A DNA stretch of 64,000 nucleotides from an uncultured Rhodospirillales bacterium (GTDB lineage: Bacteria > Pseudomonadota > Alphaproteobacteria > Rhodospirillales > JABHCV01): positions 62,001-126,000 of the forward strand of contig CALKND010000004.1 of assembly GCA_938092065.1 (NCBI GenBank), written 5' to 3'. Under the pieces are notes generated by a model. It was not told where the DNA came from, searched no databases, and was given only the letters and a program-made list of their open reading frames with translations. Positions 45,205 through 54,612 of the stretch are shown piece after piece. Every line of letters begins with the position of its first letter. Position 1 is the first letter of the stretch. The position numbers and the translations under genes were made by a program.

Positions 45205-46472
45205 ATGCGGACATCTAGAAAAGCGGCGAGACGCAGGTCGCGAAGATATCCCCTTGCAGTAATATCAAGCCGTTCATTGAGCAAATTTTGTTTAATTTTG
45301 GGGCGAATGATTTCTAACGCTGATGAACCAGTGCGATTGCAAACCATAAGAAATATAACCCCTCCCTCTGCTGTGGTCGGATTACTTGGTTTGCCAACAG
45401 GAAGGTTCCTGACGGAAGCTTGAATGGCAGCAGGTAGAGATGTCGTGTTAATCATTCCGAGACTACCCGACAATGATGATTTGCTCTCGGCTTCAAGTTT
45501 TTTCATTGATGAACAATCTGTAGCTCTGACCGCCATGGACTTTGCCTGCGCCATCAATTCATTTATATCTGTTGTTAAAAGTGGTAAAAACACTTGTCGT
45601 AAATCTATTTTTTCCCCTGATGGTGGCAGGCCAAGACCTACACGCTGATCACGTTTCAAGATGATATGATAGCCTCCAATAGTACGAATTGCCTGTGAGA
45701 TATTGCCTTTTTTGAGGTTCGAAAGTGCTGAATCAAGATTCTTTGACAGTTGCCCTTGGCGTACCCAACCTAGGTCCCCTCCGACAGCAGCAGAAGCACT
45801 TTGTGAGTAGTTTCTCGCCAATGCACTAAAATTACCGCCACTCGTAATTTGTTCGATTAGACGATTAACGTTGCTTAAAACTTCATTAGCTTTATTGGGG
45901 TTGTTGACAGGGAAAAATATTTCAGAAGTCAGGTATTCAGGCTTTCCTTTGCTTTCCTTAATGTCATTAATTACATCATCAATTTCTTCTTCACTTATTG
46001 AGATTCGTAACCGAAATTTTTTGTTGACTGTATCTCTCCAAGCAATCGAAGCCTCAATCTGATCAATTAATGCCAATCGGTTAATGCCTTTTGATTCTAG
46101 AAATTTTGTAAGACCTCCTGGTGGCATTTTGTTTTGCTTTTCCATATCGGAAAATGCTTGTTCTAGATTACTTTGTTCGACCTTAATTCCAAGTCTCTTC
46201 GCATCCTGTAGCTTTAGCTTCTCGTCAATAAGGCGATTTAGAGTTTGACGCGAGAGGCGTTTGCGTAACTGCGGTGAGTCTTTTTGGTTTGATGTTATAA
46301 TGAGCAGATCAAGACGCTCTTCTAAGTCATAAAGGGAAATAACATCGTCATTCACAATGGCGGCAATACCAAGGTCTTGGCTTGAAGCGTAGAAAGGATG
46401 TAGTAAAACACTCAATATAATTGCAAAGAATTTGAGAGCCCAAGTTTGGGGTGGAAATCTAATTTCTGACAT
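45201..46472 (-). CDS. surA: SurA-like periplasmic peptidyl-prolyl isomerase
   Basis: Periplasmic chaperone that escorts outer-membrane proteins, including LptD. From ATG 46472 a signal peptide is visible (hydrophobic ALKFFAIILSVLL), then the SurA N-terminal domain (IAAIVNDDVISLYDLEERL). One parvulin domain spans about 180-290 (AARNYSQSASAAVGGDLGWVRQGQL, in part: SASAAVGGDLGWV), and the C-terminal part has a second, weak one. It lies between lptD and pdxA, the usual place. Upstream codons to 46514 are open but overlap lptD. Confidence 0.9.
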   Translation of the reverse strand: MSEIRFPPQTWALKFFAIILSVLLHPFYASSQDLGIAAIVNDDVISLYDLEERLDLLIITSNQKDSPQLRKRLSRQTLNRLIDEKLKLQDAKRLGIKVEQSNLEQAFSDMEKQNKMPPGGLTKFLESKGINRLALIDQIEASIAWRDTVNKKFRLRISISEEEIDDVINDIKESKGKPEYLTSEIFFPVNNPNKANEVLSNVNRLIEQITSGGNFSALARNYSQSASAAVGGDLGWVRQGQLSKNLDSALSNLKKGNISQAIRTIGGYHIILKRDQRVGLGLPPSGEKIDLRQVFLPLLTTDINELMAQAKSMAVRATDCSSMKKLEAESKSSLSGSLGMINTTSLPAAIQASVRNLPVGKPSNPTTAEGGVIFLMVCNRTGSSALEIIRPKIKQNLLNERLDITARGYLRDLRLAAFLDVRI

Positions 46473-46494
46473 GGACACAAACACCATTGTTAAT

Positions 46495-48720
46495 TTAATT
46501 AGAGTTAAGAACATTCAAGCCTTGGGATACTTCACCTAGCGTTTTGAATAGAAAACGAAAAATCAATGAATTTTCTGGCTGTAAATCTTGGTTCTGAAAA
46601 AAAGTTCTGTTGACGGTGCTTGAGAAAAGAAAGCATTCATCTTCATAAGTCAAATTTAAGTTCATGGAGCGTGTATCACCTTCTGCAATATCCTTGGATG
46701 CACCTAGGCTTGATCTCCAAGTTTCTGTTATTTGTGATGAAAGTGAACCGCTTATTTCTTCACGTGCGGTAAATTCACTGCCTTCCTGACGATCGAAAAA
46801 GGCATAGCGTGTACTTAGGCGTAATGCTGGTGTTCCGGTCTTTAGATCTAGTTCGTTACGCTGAGGTTCCAAGTTATCTTTGCTCAAACGAGTTCGATAG
46901 AACACATTAAGCATTGGTCCTGGTGATGCTTGTGCACTACCAACTATGTCTGAAAAATTATCCTCAAGACCCGATCCGACCACGAAAGTATCATCTTTTT
47001 TGTAACGGTAGCTTTGCCCTAGCAGAAAACTAGTGGAACCGCCACGCTTGCCAAATACCCCCCACTTGAGCCCATAATTTATGCGTGGACCACCTTCAAC
47101 ACGATCAAGACCAGAAAAGCGATTTTCACTAAAAAGGTTGGTGTCGTCGAATTCAATATTTTGGGAATCTTCATTGGGGATGTTTGCAGAATTCCCACCG
47201 TAGGGGCTCAAAACTACTGAAGCAATTGGCTCAAACATTCTGTAGACGTTCTCATCACCACTAACAAACGGATATCGCCAGTCAAGGGCTACCTGTGGTA
47301 AAACCCGATGAGCGAAGTTGGATGTAGTTTCTTGGCCAGTTACCTCAAGGCCGCTGGTGTTGTAAAAATCACCAACTATTTTAGCACTTAATGTGTAAAC
47401 ATCCCCCTTTGGTGCCACATAAGGAAGGTTCCAACCGCTGTGGACAGAAAGCCTGCGAGTATCTGTTGCCTCTTGGCGGCTTAAAGCCAGAAAGTTGAGG
47501 TCAAGAGTTGTTCCTGCTCCATATGTATTGGGTTCGCTGACATGACTGACGTCAACAAGGGGAAAAATTATTGGAATCGTATCTTCATCTTGACCCGTCA
47601 AAGTAGTTTGAAAACTGTATGCCTCAGCATTAACATAATTGCGACCCTTAAACCCCTCAACAAAAACGTTACTTGCCAAGGTGTTTGTTACTTTTGGCAT
47701 CGTGTTATCACCCCCAAAGCCAAAGCGTGACATATAAGTTGTGTCTGACTGGCGATTAGCATCAAAACCCCAGCGCCAAGTCTCGTTATGATCAAAGCGT
47801 CCTTTTGCGGAAACATGTCCCCTGATGCCAGCTATGCCACTTTCTGCAGTATACGTTCGTTCATTGGCGGGAGTGTTCCGCTTAATGCTTGCACGTGCAT
47901 CAAAATCACCGTTCTGAAGTTTTTGACGGTATTCACCCCCCAGAATAACGCTTTCATCTGCCGTGAACATGGGTGTAATTGTGGCGTCAGAATTCGACGA
48001 AATATTATAATAATAAGGGGTTCTGGTAAAAGCCCCCGTCGAAGTTGTTGAACCAAAGGAAGGTGTAAGAAAGCCGCTTTTCTTTTTCACAGAGGGGTCA
48101 GGATGAGAAAGATAGGGAGTGTACAGAACTGGAACTCCACCAACTTCAAGCCAAGCGTTTTCATATTCAATGGTCTGGCGTTTCTTATCGTGGGTAATCC
48201 TGACTGCCTTGACCTGCCATAATGGTGCACGCGATGGATCGTCTTCGCAAAGTTTACATGGTGAATAGACTGCATTTTGCATATCTAAAAGGTTGCCGTT
48301 TGAGCGTCGACCACCATTTGCAGCAATCAGTGAGCCATCTTTCAAAATAGCTCTAAAATCTGCAACAACTCCGTCCTTAAGATCGCCAGAAAGCTCCATA
48401 AATTCAGCGAATAGAACTTCACCTGTTGGTTCCAGTAGGGTTATATTTCCTGATGCGTTAACAAAATTTTGTTTTTTGTTATACACAATAACGTCGGCTT
48501 GAAGGATACGATCCTGATTTGTCAACTGAACATTGCCGCGGGCGGTTGTGATGCCTAATTCGCGATCATAATCCATTTCGTCAGCGCTAAAGCGAACTTC
48601 ATTTGAGGGCTCCTCCAAGCTAGCAGAGTATTTTTCAGCTGTTGTGGCGCCAAAGGTCACCTCAGGCGTCACCGCCAGCGCAATCAATAATAATGCAATT
48701 TTTTTAACAGGTTTCAACAT
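46495..48720 (-). CDS. lptD: LPS-assembly protein LptD
   Basis: Outer-membrane beta-barrel that inserts lipopolysaccharide into the outer leaflet. From ATG 48720 a signal peptide is seen (MLKPVKKIALLLIALAVTP). The OstA/LptA-like jellyroll follows (VRFSADEMDYDRELGITTARG, in part: MDYDRELGITTARGNVQL), then the barrel with LEVGGVPVLYTPYLSHPDP and KKSGFLTPSFG. About 741 residues is normal. The end is close to the surA start. It belongs to a minus-strand run lptF-lptG-lptD-surA. Confidence 0.92.
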   Translation of the reverse strand: MLKPVKKIALLLIALAVTPEVTFGATTAEKYSASLEEPSNEVRFSADEMDYDRELGITTARGNVQLTNQDRILQADVIVYNKKQNFVNASGNITLLEPTGEVLFAEFMELSGDLKDGVVADFRAILKDGSLIAANGGRRSNGNLLDMQNAVYSPCKLCEDDPSRAPLWQVKAVRITHDKKRQTIEYENAWLEVGGVPVLYTPYLSHPDPSVKKKSGFLTPSFGSTTSTGAFTRTPYYYNISSNSDATITPMFTADESVILGGEYRQKLQNGDFDARASIKRNTPANERTYTAESGIAGIRGHVSAKGRFDHNETWRWGFDANRQSDTTYMSRFGFGGDNTMPKVTNTLASNVFVEGFKGRNYVNAEAYSFQTTLTGQDEDTIPIIFPLVDVSHVSEPNTYGAGTTLDLNFLALSRQEATDTRRLSVHSGWNLPYVAPKGDVYTLSAKIVGDFYNTSGLEVTGQETTSNFAHRVLPQVALDWRYPFVSGDENVYRMFEPIASVVLSPYGGNSANIPNEDSQNIEFDDTNLFSENRFSGLDRVEGGPRINYGLKWGVFGKRGGSTSFLLGQSYRYKKDDTFVVGSGLEDNFSDIVGSAQASPGPMLNVFYRTRLSKDNLEPQRNELDLKTGTPALRLSTRYAFFDRQEGSEFTAREEISGSLSSQITETWRSSLGASKDIAEGDTRSMNLNLTYEDECFLFSSTVNRTFFQNQDLQPENSLIFRFLFKTLGEVSQGLNVLNSN

Positions 48721-48744
48721 AGTGCCCAGAGTATTCATTTAATG

Positions 48745-49827
48745 CTACCCATCTTCAAGATGGAGTAACATAGCTAATCCAAGTAATGTCGCTACTCCCG
48801 ATGGTGTCCAAGCAGCCAGTGTCACTGGGATAGAATCTGAAAGACCAAAGGCAAAAACGATATCTGAAAAAAAGTAAAGAACAAATCCAGTCAGAACGCC
48901 ACCAGAAATAACAAACACAGTTCCACTGCGTTTCGTGTGATGCAGTGTAAAAGTCGCTGCTATCAGAACCATTGCACACATTAGTAAAGGAGCTGCAAGT
49001 AAGGTATGCCAATGTAATCGATGGCGGATGGCTGAAAAACCTGCACTTTCAAGAGCCTCAATAAAAGCAGGCAAGTCCCAGAAAGACATAGTTTCAGGCG
49101 GTGCAAAATTATCCTGGATTGATCCCAGCGTTAGGTCTGTTTCTAGCCAAAACTCACCTTCATGCTTTGAGGGGGTATCAGGCTGGTGAACCCAAACATC
49201 ACTCATGTGCCAGAAACCATCTTCCAAAATTGCTTTTTTAGCATCTAGCCGATAATTAAATTTATCAGTTCCGTTGTAGATGAACACATTCACCTTGCTT
49301 AATTCTACATCGTTTCCGAGCTGTAAGACGCTTTTGGCGTGAACAACAGATTGATCTGTGCCGTTTGATTGGCGGAGCCATAACCCAGACTTGGAAATTG
49401 CAAGGAAGCTCTCCTGTCCTTTATAGGCGGCAGCTTCAATTCTCTCGAAGCGAAGGAGCATAACTGATGCGAGCGGATTAAAGATGGTGATTTTGCAGAT
49501 TCCTAACAAGAAAGCTAGAACTAAGACAGGCAACATAAATTGCCAGGCTGAGACACCGGCAGCGCGGGACACGACCAGTTCATGGTTGCGAGTTAGTCTC
49601 CAAAATGCGGACATGCACCCAAACAACACCGCAAAGGGAAACAGTTGCTGGCCCATGTGTGGAAGTTTCAAAATAGCCATCTCAACAACTAGGGGGAACC
49701 CAATTTGAGGTTTTGACGCGGCCCTTCTGAGCAACTCAATGGTATCTACCATTAAAATCAACATCAGTAGAATTGAGAATATAACGGCAAAGCTTAAAAT
49801 GAATTGTTTGCCTATATAAAAGGACAT
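48745..49827 (-). CDS. lptG: LPS export ABC transporter permease LptG
   Basis: One of two permease subunits that, with LptB and LptF, pull lipopolysaccharide out of the inner membrane. The 360-residue YjgP/YjgQ protein has membrane helices at both ends and a periplasmic beta-jellyroll in the middle. LMVDTIELLRRAA, LWRLTRNHELVVSRAAG-like FWRLTRNHELVVSRAAG and ALLFGCM-type FAVLFGCMSAF are typical. It lies 22 bases after lptF and seven bases plus a short lead before lptD. Confidence 0.92.
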   Translation of the reverse strand: MSFYIGKQFILSFAVIFSILLMLILMVDTIELLRRAASKPQIGFPLVVEMAILKLPHMGQQLFPFAVLFGCMSAFWRLTRNHELVVSRAAGVSAWQFMLPVLVLAFLLGICKITIFNPLASVMLLRFERIEAAAYKGQESFLAISKSGLWLRQSNGTDQSVVHAKSVLQLGNDVELSKVNVFIYNGTDKFNYRLDAKKAILEDGFWHMSDVWVHQPDTPSKHEGEFWLETDLTLGSIQDNFAPPETMSFWDLPAFIEALESAGFSAIRHRLHWHTLLAAPLLMCAMVLIAATFTLHHTKRSGTVFVISGGVLTGFVLYFFSDIVFAFGLSDSIPVTLAAWTPSGVATLLGLAMLLHLEDG

Positions 49828-49849
49828 CGTGGAGGAAATATGAATCGTT

Positions 49850-50971
49850 TTAACTCCCTCTTAAGTTCATATTCTGAGCACTACGCATACCCCGCGTTCG
49901 CAGCATATAGTAATAGCCACCGAAGATGGGCAATAACCCAAGTATGTATAGGCATGGAACCAATGAGAGATTCTTGGCAGCAGCATTTTCAAGGGCCATC
50001 ATTGCTGCTAGCAAACCCGCTGAGATAACAGCAGCCAAAACGATGTGCTTGGATTGTGAGCGTCTTGAGTAATTGCCTGAAATTAGAATAGAAATAGCAA
50101 CAATTGCGTACCCAAAGGCAGAAATTGGTGAAATTAACCTTTTGTGACCTTCAACAGTGAATTTGCCAATATCTTGTGGATTTATGTTCGCGTCTTCATC
50201 GAGATTGAACAATTCATATACTGTTCTTTCTCGGGCTTCGCGAAAGCGACTATCAACAGCTTTTGCATCTTGCTCCATTTCAAAAATATAACGATCGAAA
50301 TACAGTATTGAAAATTGATGTGTTTCTGAATTCACTTCCTGACGGTTGCCATTGTACATGACAACTCGAGACCCTTCCTTACCCTCTAGTAATGCTCCAC
50401 GTTCTGCAAGGAGGGTGTATGGCTTCTTTGGGTTTCTCTCGTCTCGGACAAGAATACCAAGCAATTGTCCATCAGCGGAACGCTCACGAATGTAAACGGT
50501 GATGTCTTTTGAAGCTTGGTTAAAAGCTCCTTCTTGTAACATAACATGGGTGTAGCTATAGCGAATATCCCACTGCAAATTCTTAAACATTCGTTGCGAG
50601 TTAGGTAGCAAATAGATGTTTATGAGATAGCCGAAGACAACGACGATAAGAGCTAGGATTAAACCCGGTTTGGCTATTGCAGTCTGGCTAAGACCCGCCG
50701 CACGCATCACAATAATTTCACGATCGGTGATCATTTTTGAATAAATAAAAACGGTAACGATAAACAGGGCAATAGGCATAACTATCGTAAGAAAATTTGG
50801 CAGTAACAGCATGGTCAAATAGACAAAAAGGCCAGATGTTAGACCACGATTGACGATCATTTCAACGAACCGCAATGACTGTGTCAGCCAAATGACACAG
50901 GTCAAACCCGCTGTAACGAGTATCATGCCCACAAGCAATTGCTTGAAGACGTATTTAGTGAAACCATTCAT
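49850..50971 (-). CDS. lptF: LPS export ABC transporter permease LptF
   Basis: Partner permease to LptG, 373 residues. Helices at both ends flank a periplasmic domain with LQEGAFNQASKDITVYIRER (in part). KMITDREIIVMRAAGLSQ is the cytoplasmic coupling region, and FEMEQDAKAVDSRFREARER is a typical alphaproteobacterial insertion. It is the first gene of the run to lptG and lptD. In many relatives lptF is divergent from pepA; here about 7.7 kb of other genes lie between. Confidence 0.92.
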   Translation of the reverse strand: MNGFTKYVFKQLLVGMILVTAGLTCVIWLTQSLRFVEMIVNRGLTSGLFVYLTMLLLPNFLTIVMPIALFIVTVFIYSKMITDREIIVMRAAGLSQTAIAKPGLILALIVVVFGYLINIYLLPNSQRMFKNLQWDIRYSYTHVMLQEGAFNQASKDITVYIRERSADGQLLGILVRDERNPKKPYTLLAERGALLEGKEGSRVVMYNGNRQEVNSETHQFSILYFDRYIFEMEQDAKAVDSRFREARERTVYELFNLDEDANINPQDIGKFTVEGHKRLISPISAFGYAIVAISILISGNYSRRSQSKHIVLAAVISAGLLAAMMALENAAAKNLSLVPCLYILGLLPIFGGYYYMLRTRGMRSAQNMNLRGS

Positions 50972-51201
50972 TTGTGGAATATCACCCTAATTTACATTAA
51001 AAATGCCCGAAAAACACAAAAAAATCAAGGATTAACCCAACTTTTGTGTCGCCCTACAATAGCATTTGGAAAAATGCTGGTGGTTACTAAAGAGGACACA
51101 AAAAAATTCAAATGTTTAAGCCTTCTAGGAGTGAATGATATGTATAAATGTGAGTTGATAAAAAAAAGATTATCTTTTGATGAGTGGCTTTATTTACTTT
51201 T

Positions 51202-52614
51202 TTAAATGACCTTTCCGGGGTTCATTGTATTACATGGATCAAGGGCCTTTTTTAAGGCTCGCATCAGGTCTAACTCCACATCTGATTTATAGCGTTTCAA
51301 ATCACCGCGTTTCATTTGCCCAATGCCGTGCTCAGCACTAAAGCTTCCACCTATACTCACAATTAGGTCGTGGATGATTCGATTGATTGTATCCCAGTTT
51401 TTCAAGTAAGCATCAGTATCAGCGCCAAGAGGTTGGCTTATGTTGAAATGAATATTGCCATCCCCGGCATGGCCAAAGGCACAGATTCGTCCGCCGGGTA
51501 AATTAGCTTCAACCAGATCACTGGCCCTTGTAAGAAACTCCTCTATACTAGAAACTGGCACGGAAATATCATGTTTTATCGAACCACCTTCATGTTTTTG
51601 GGCCTCTGGGATGGCGTGGCGAATGGCCCATAACTGGTCTGACTCAGCCCTGCTTTTAGCGATAAAAGCATCTGCTATCAAACCGTCCTCCAGTGCCTGA
51701 TCCAATATATATTTCAAAGTGGAACGTATGCCATCATGGCCACTCAATTCAATTAGAGCGTACTGGCTGTGAGGGTTCTCAAAAGGATTGTTGACGGCGA
51801 GAACATGTTTTACCGCGATTTCTAGGCTAAAGCGGTTCATAATTTCAAAAGCACTTAAGGTATTGCCCACACTTGTGTTTAAACGTTGAAAAATCTCCAG
51901 TAGGTTCCCTGCGTTGGCACAACCGCACAATGCAGTTTCCTTGGCTTGTGGCCGCGAATACAACTTCAGCACAGCGGCAGTTATTATGCCGAGGCTTCCT
52001 TCCGCACCCATAAATAAATGTTTAAGGTCATAACCTGTGTTATCTTTTCGTAAACTGCGCAGACCATCCCATGTGCGGCCATCAGCTAGCACGACTTCAA
52101 GACCAAGAACTAGATCGCGGGTGTTTCCATAGCGTAAGACCTGTACACCACCAGCGTTTGTTGAGATATTTCCCCCGATGCAGCACGTTCCTTCAGCTCC
52201 AAGACTCAGGGGGAAAAGTAACCCAACGTCTTTTGCAGCTTGTTGAATATGTGCCAGTATAACTCCAGCTTCGACGGTCATTGTCTGATTTAAAGGATTG
52301 ATGTCGCGGATGACATTCAGTCTTTGTGTAGAGATAACAATGCCGTCTCCACCAGGAAAGTCTGGCACACCACCACCAACTAACCCTGTATTGCCACCTT
52401 GAGGGACGACACCGAGACCTGCCTTATTGCAAATTTTTAAAACCCGGGCCATCTCGTTTGTTGATTTGGGGCTAATAACTGCTGCTGCCGCACCCTGATA
52501 ACGTCCACGCCACTCGCGAAGATATGGCTCCATTCCTCCTTTGGTCTCGATCCAGCCTTGAGGGCCGACTATATTTTGTATTTTTTGCAGTGCAATAGAT
52601 TGATTCGTCATCAC
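51202..52614 (-). CDS. FAD-linked oxidase, 2-hydroxyacid dehydrogenase type
   Basis: FAD-binding oxidoreductase of 470 residues in the GlcD/D-2-hydroxyglutarate dehydrogenase group. The PCMH-type FAD domain shows VVPQGGNTGLVGGG and GAEGTCCIGGNISTNAGGV. The C-terminal domain has FGHAGDGNIHFN and SAEHGIGQMKR with the catalytic histidines. The most likely substrate is D-2-hydroxyglutarate or D-lactate, not decidable here. Its start overlaps the end of the tsaC-type gene by four bases. Confidence 0.88.
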   Translation of the reverse strand: MMTNQSIALQKIQNIVGPQGWIETKGGMEPYLREWRGRYQGAAAAVISPKSTNEMARVLKICNKAGLGVVPQGGNTGLVGGGVPDFPGGDGIVISTQRLNVIRDINPLNQTMTVEAGVILAHIQQAAKDVGLLFPLSLGAEGTCCIGGNISTNAGGVQVLRYGNTRDLVLGLEVVLADGRTWDGLRSLRKDNTGYDLKHLFMGAEGSLGIITAAVLKLYSRPQAKETALCGCANAGNLLEIFQRLNTSVGNTLSAFEIMNRFSLEIAVKHVLAVNNPFENPHSQYALIELSGHDGIRSTLKYILDQALEDGLIADAFIAKSRAESDQLWAIRHAIPEAQKHEGGSIKHDISVPVSSIEEFLTRASDLVEANLPGGRICAFGHAGDGNIHFNISQPLGADTDAYLKNWDTINRIIHDLIVSIGGSFSAEHGIGQMKRGDLKRYKSDVELDLMRALKKALDPCNTMNPGKVI

Positions 52615-53570
52615 ATAGTTGCTGCCCGTTTTAAGCGATCATTAATAGCGACTCCAAGGCCAGTAGTAGGGATTTTCATAACAGCAATGCCTCTAAAATT
52701 TGGCTGATCGAGCATTCGCAGCATGGCAAATAAATTGGCTGCGGCCTCTTTAAGGTCCCCCATATGGCTGAGATTCGTATGGCGCGCGTTGACTTTTGAT
52801 CCAAAAGCGAGAAAAGCTTCGCCGGGATTAGCTTTTTTTGCATTTAAGCGTAGTGGAATTGATGGCGCGTAGTGCCGTTCCAACATACCTGGTGATCTGT
52901 TCTTATCTTCGCTACCATCGGAGAGGACTATGGGTCCTATTACTTTTTCCAATTCCTCACAAACAATTCCGCCAGGGCGCAACAGGGTTGGTGTGGAGCC
53001 GCTTAAATCGATGACGGTAGACTCGATGCCTACTCTGCATGGTCCTCCGTCAAGGATGGTATCGACTTTCTCACCAAGGCTTTGCATTACGTGCTCCGCA
53101 GTGGAAGGGCTGATCTCTCCTGAACAGTTTGCGCTTGGGGCTGCGATTGGGGTGTTCGCGGCTGTTATCAGGGCCTGTGCAAGTGGATGATTGGGAATAC
53201 GAACGGCTAATGTATCCAGGCCTGCGCTTGCCAAAAGTGAAATTGAGCAATCACTTTTTCGTGGCAGCACAAGGGTTAGTGCACCAGGCCAGAAAGCTCG
53301 GGCTAGTTTTTTTGCCTGTTCGTTAAACACTACTGTGGCAGAAAGCGAAACCTGATTGGAAAAATGAATAATTAGCGGGTTGAAGTAAGGCCGTCCTTTA
53401 ACGTCAAAAATACAGGCCACAGCATCATCATTTGTAGCGTCAGCGCCGAGCCCATAAACTGTCTCAGTAGGAAAAGCGACGAGGCCACCTGCTTGAATAG
53501 TCTGCGCTGCTTTGGTCAGATGATCAATGCTGGCACATTTTAAAATATTATTTTGGAATTGTTCTTTCAA
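52611..53570 (-). CDS. Threonylcarbamoyl-AMP synthase, Sua5 type
   Basis: Makes threonylcarbamoyl-AMP, the first step of the t6A modification of ANN-decoding tRNAs. The YrdC domain shows GGLVAFPTETVYGLGADA, KGRPYFNPLIIHF and APSANCSGEISPS. The 319-residue length and the C-terminal domain with SPGMLERHYAPS make it the long Sua5 form rather than TsaC. It overlaps the FAD-linked oxidase gene by four bases. Confidence 0.93.
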   Translation of the reverse strand: MKEQFQNNILKCASIDHLTKAAQTIQAGGLVAFPTETVYGLGADATNDDAVACIFDVKGRPYFNPLIIHFSNQVSLSATVVFNEQAKKLARAFWPGALTLVLPRKSDCSISLLASAGLDTLAVRIPNHPLAQALITAANTPIAAPSANCSGEISPSTAEHVMQSLGEKVDTILDGGPCRVGIESTVIDLSGSTPTLLRPGGIVCEELEKVIGPIVLSDGSEDKNRSPGMLERHYAPSIPLRLNAKKANPGEAFLAFGSKVNARHTNLSHMGDLKEAAANLFAMLRMLDQPNFRGIAVMKIPTTGLGVAINDRLKRAATM

Positions 53571-53795
53571 AAAGGCTGCCTTTTATGAATATTAAACCAG
53601 TTTATAAAAATAGCCATCATTTGGGCTAACGGCAACTTACTCTCTCTACTTTTTGTAAGATCGACAGCTACTATAGTTATTAACCACAGTCTCCGGATTG
53701 ATTAAAGGCTAGTTAAATTGTAAGTCTTAAGGTGTAAACTGAAAAGTTACGTACATGAAGAAAATTACCTTCAAGACCCAAAAAGTTTGTTTTGC

Positions 53796-54572
53796 TTAAC
53801 CTTCTAGTCCACGAACGATAAAATCAGGGTTCTCTAAACCTTTTTTAGCATAAGTCATTGTGCTGCCGTCCATTTTCTTCACACTGCCTCCTGCAGCGTT
53901 GATAATGGCATGACCGGCGGCAATATCCCATTCCATGGTGCGGCCTAGGCGTGGGTAAATATCCGAACTTCCATTGGCTACGAGGCAAAACTTCAGTGAG
54001 CTTCCAATGCTCATTGAGCTTGTGACCTTCAGTTTTGCAATGAATTCTTCCAGTTCAGGTGATCTATGGTTGAGGCTTGCTATGACTACAAGACCTTCAT
54101 CATCAGGCCTGCGGCATGAGATGGTTTTCGCTGCTTTACCTGAGTATTCTGCAAAGGCGCCGCTTGGCCCACCCCAGTAGGTATCTCCCAAAGCCGGTGC
54201 GTGGATTACACCAAGCACTGGCCTGCCCGCATCAATCAGAGCAATGTTGACAGTAAATTGGTCATTTCTTGAGATGAAGCTACTGGTGCCGTCTAGGGCA
54301 TCGACAAGCCAAAATGGACCGCCGCCTGTTTCAGGTGACTTTCCGGTAGTGTAGGCCTCTTCCCCGATGATTGGATAGCTTGCGGTGATGCCTTCACGGA
54401 TGCCGCTGATAATATGGGCCTCTGCTACTCTGTCCGCTTCAGTGACTGGAGAATTATCAGCTTTGGTTTCGACGTTGAAGTCAGTATTATAGATTTTCAT
54501 GATTTCTTTGCCGGCGCTTTTGGCAAGGTCACCTACCTGTTCCATCATGCTGATGGTTATATTCAGTGTCAA
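53796..54572 (-). CDS. cysQ: 3'(2'),5'-bisphosphate nucleotidase
   Basis: Magnesium-dependent phosphatase that hydrolyses 3'-phosphoadenosine-5'-phosphate, a by-product of sulfate assimilation. It shows NSPVTEADRVAE, IIGEEAYT, the metal site VDALDGTSSFI and GRTMEWDIAAGHAII. 258 residues is typical. TTG 54572 is taken as the start because GAGGAG lies seven bases before it; ATG codons nine and ten codons in are alternatives. A neighbour upstream is the MEMO/AMMECR1 gene, 40 bases away. Confidence 0.9.
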   Translation of the reverse strand: MTLNITISMMEQVGDLAKSAGKEIMKIYNTDFNVETKADNSPVTEADRVAEAHIISGIREGITASYPIIGEEAYTTGKSPETGGGPFWLVDALDGTSSFISRNDQFTVNIALIDAGRPVLGVIHAPALGDTYWGGPSGAFAEYSGKAAKTISCRRPDDEGLVVIASLNHRSPELEEFIAKLKVTSSMSIGSSLKFCLVANGSSDIYPRLGRTMEWDIAAGHAIINAAGGSVKKMDGSTMTYAKKGLENPDFIVRGLEG

Positions 54573-54612
54573 AATATTACTCCTCTGAAAAGTTTAGTTT
54601 TTTCTATCAAAA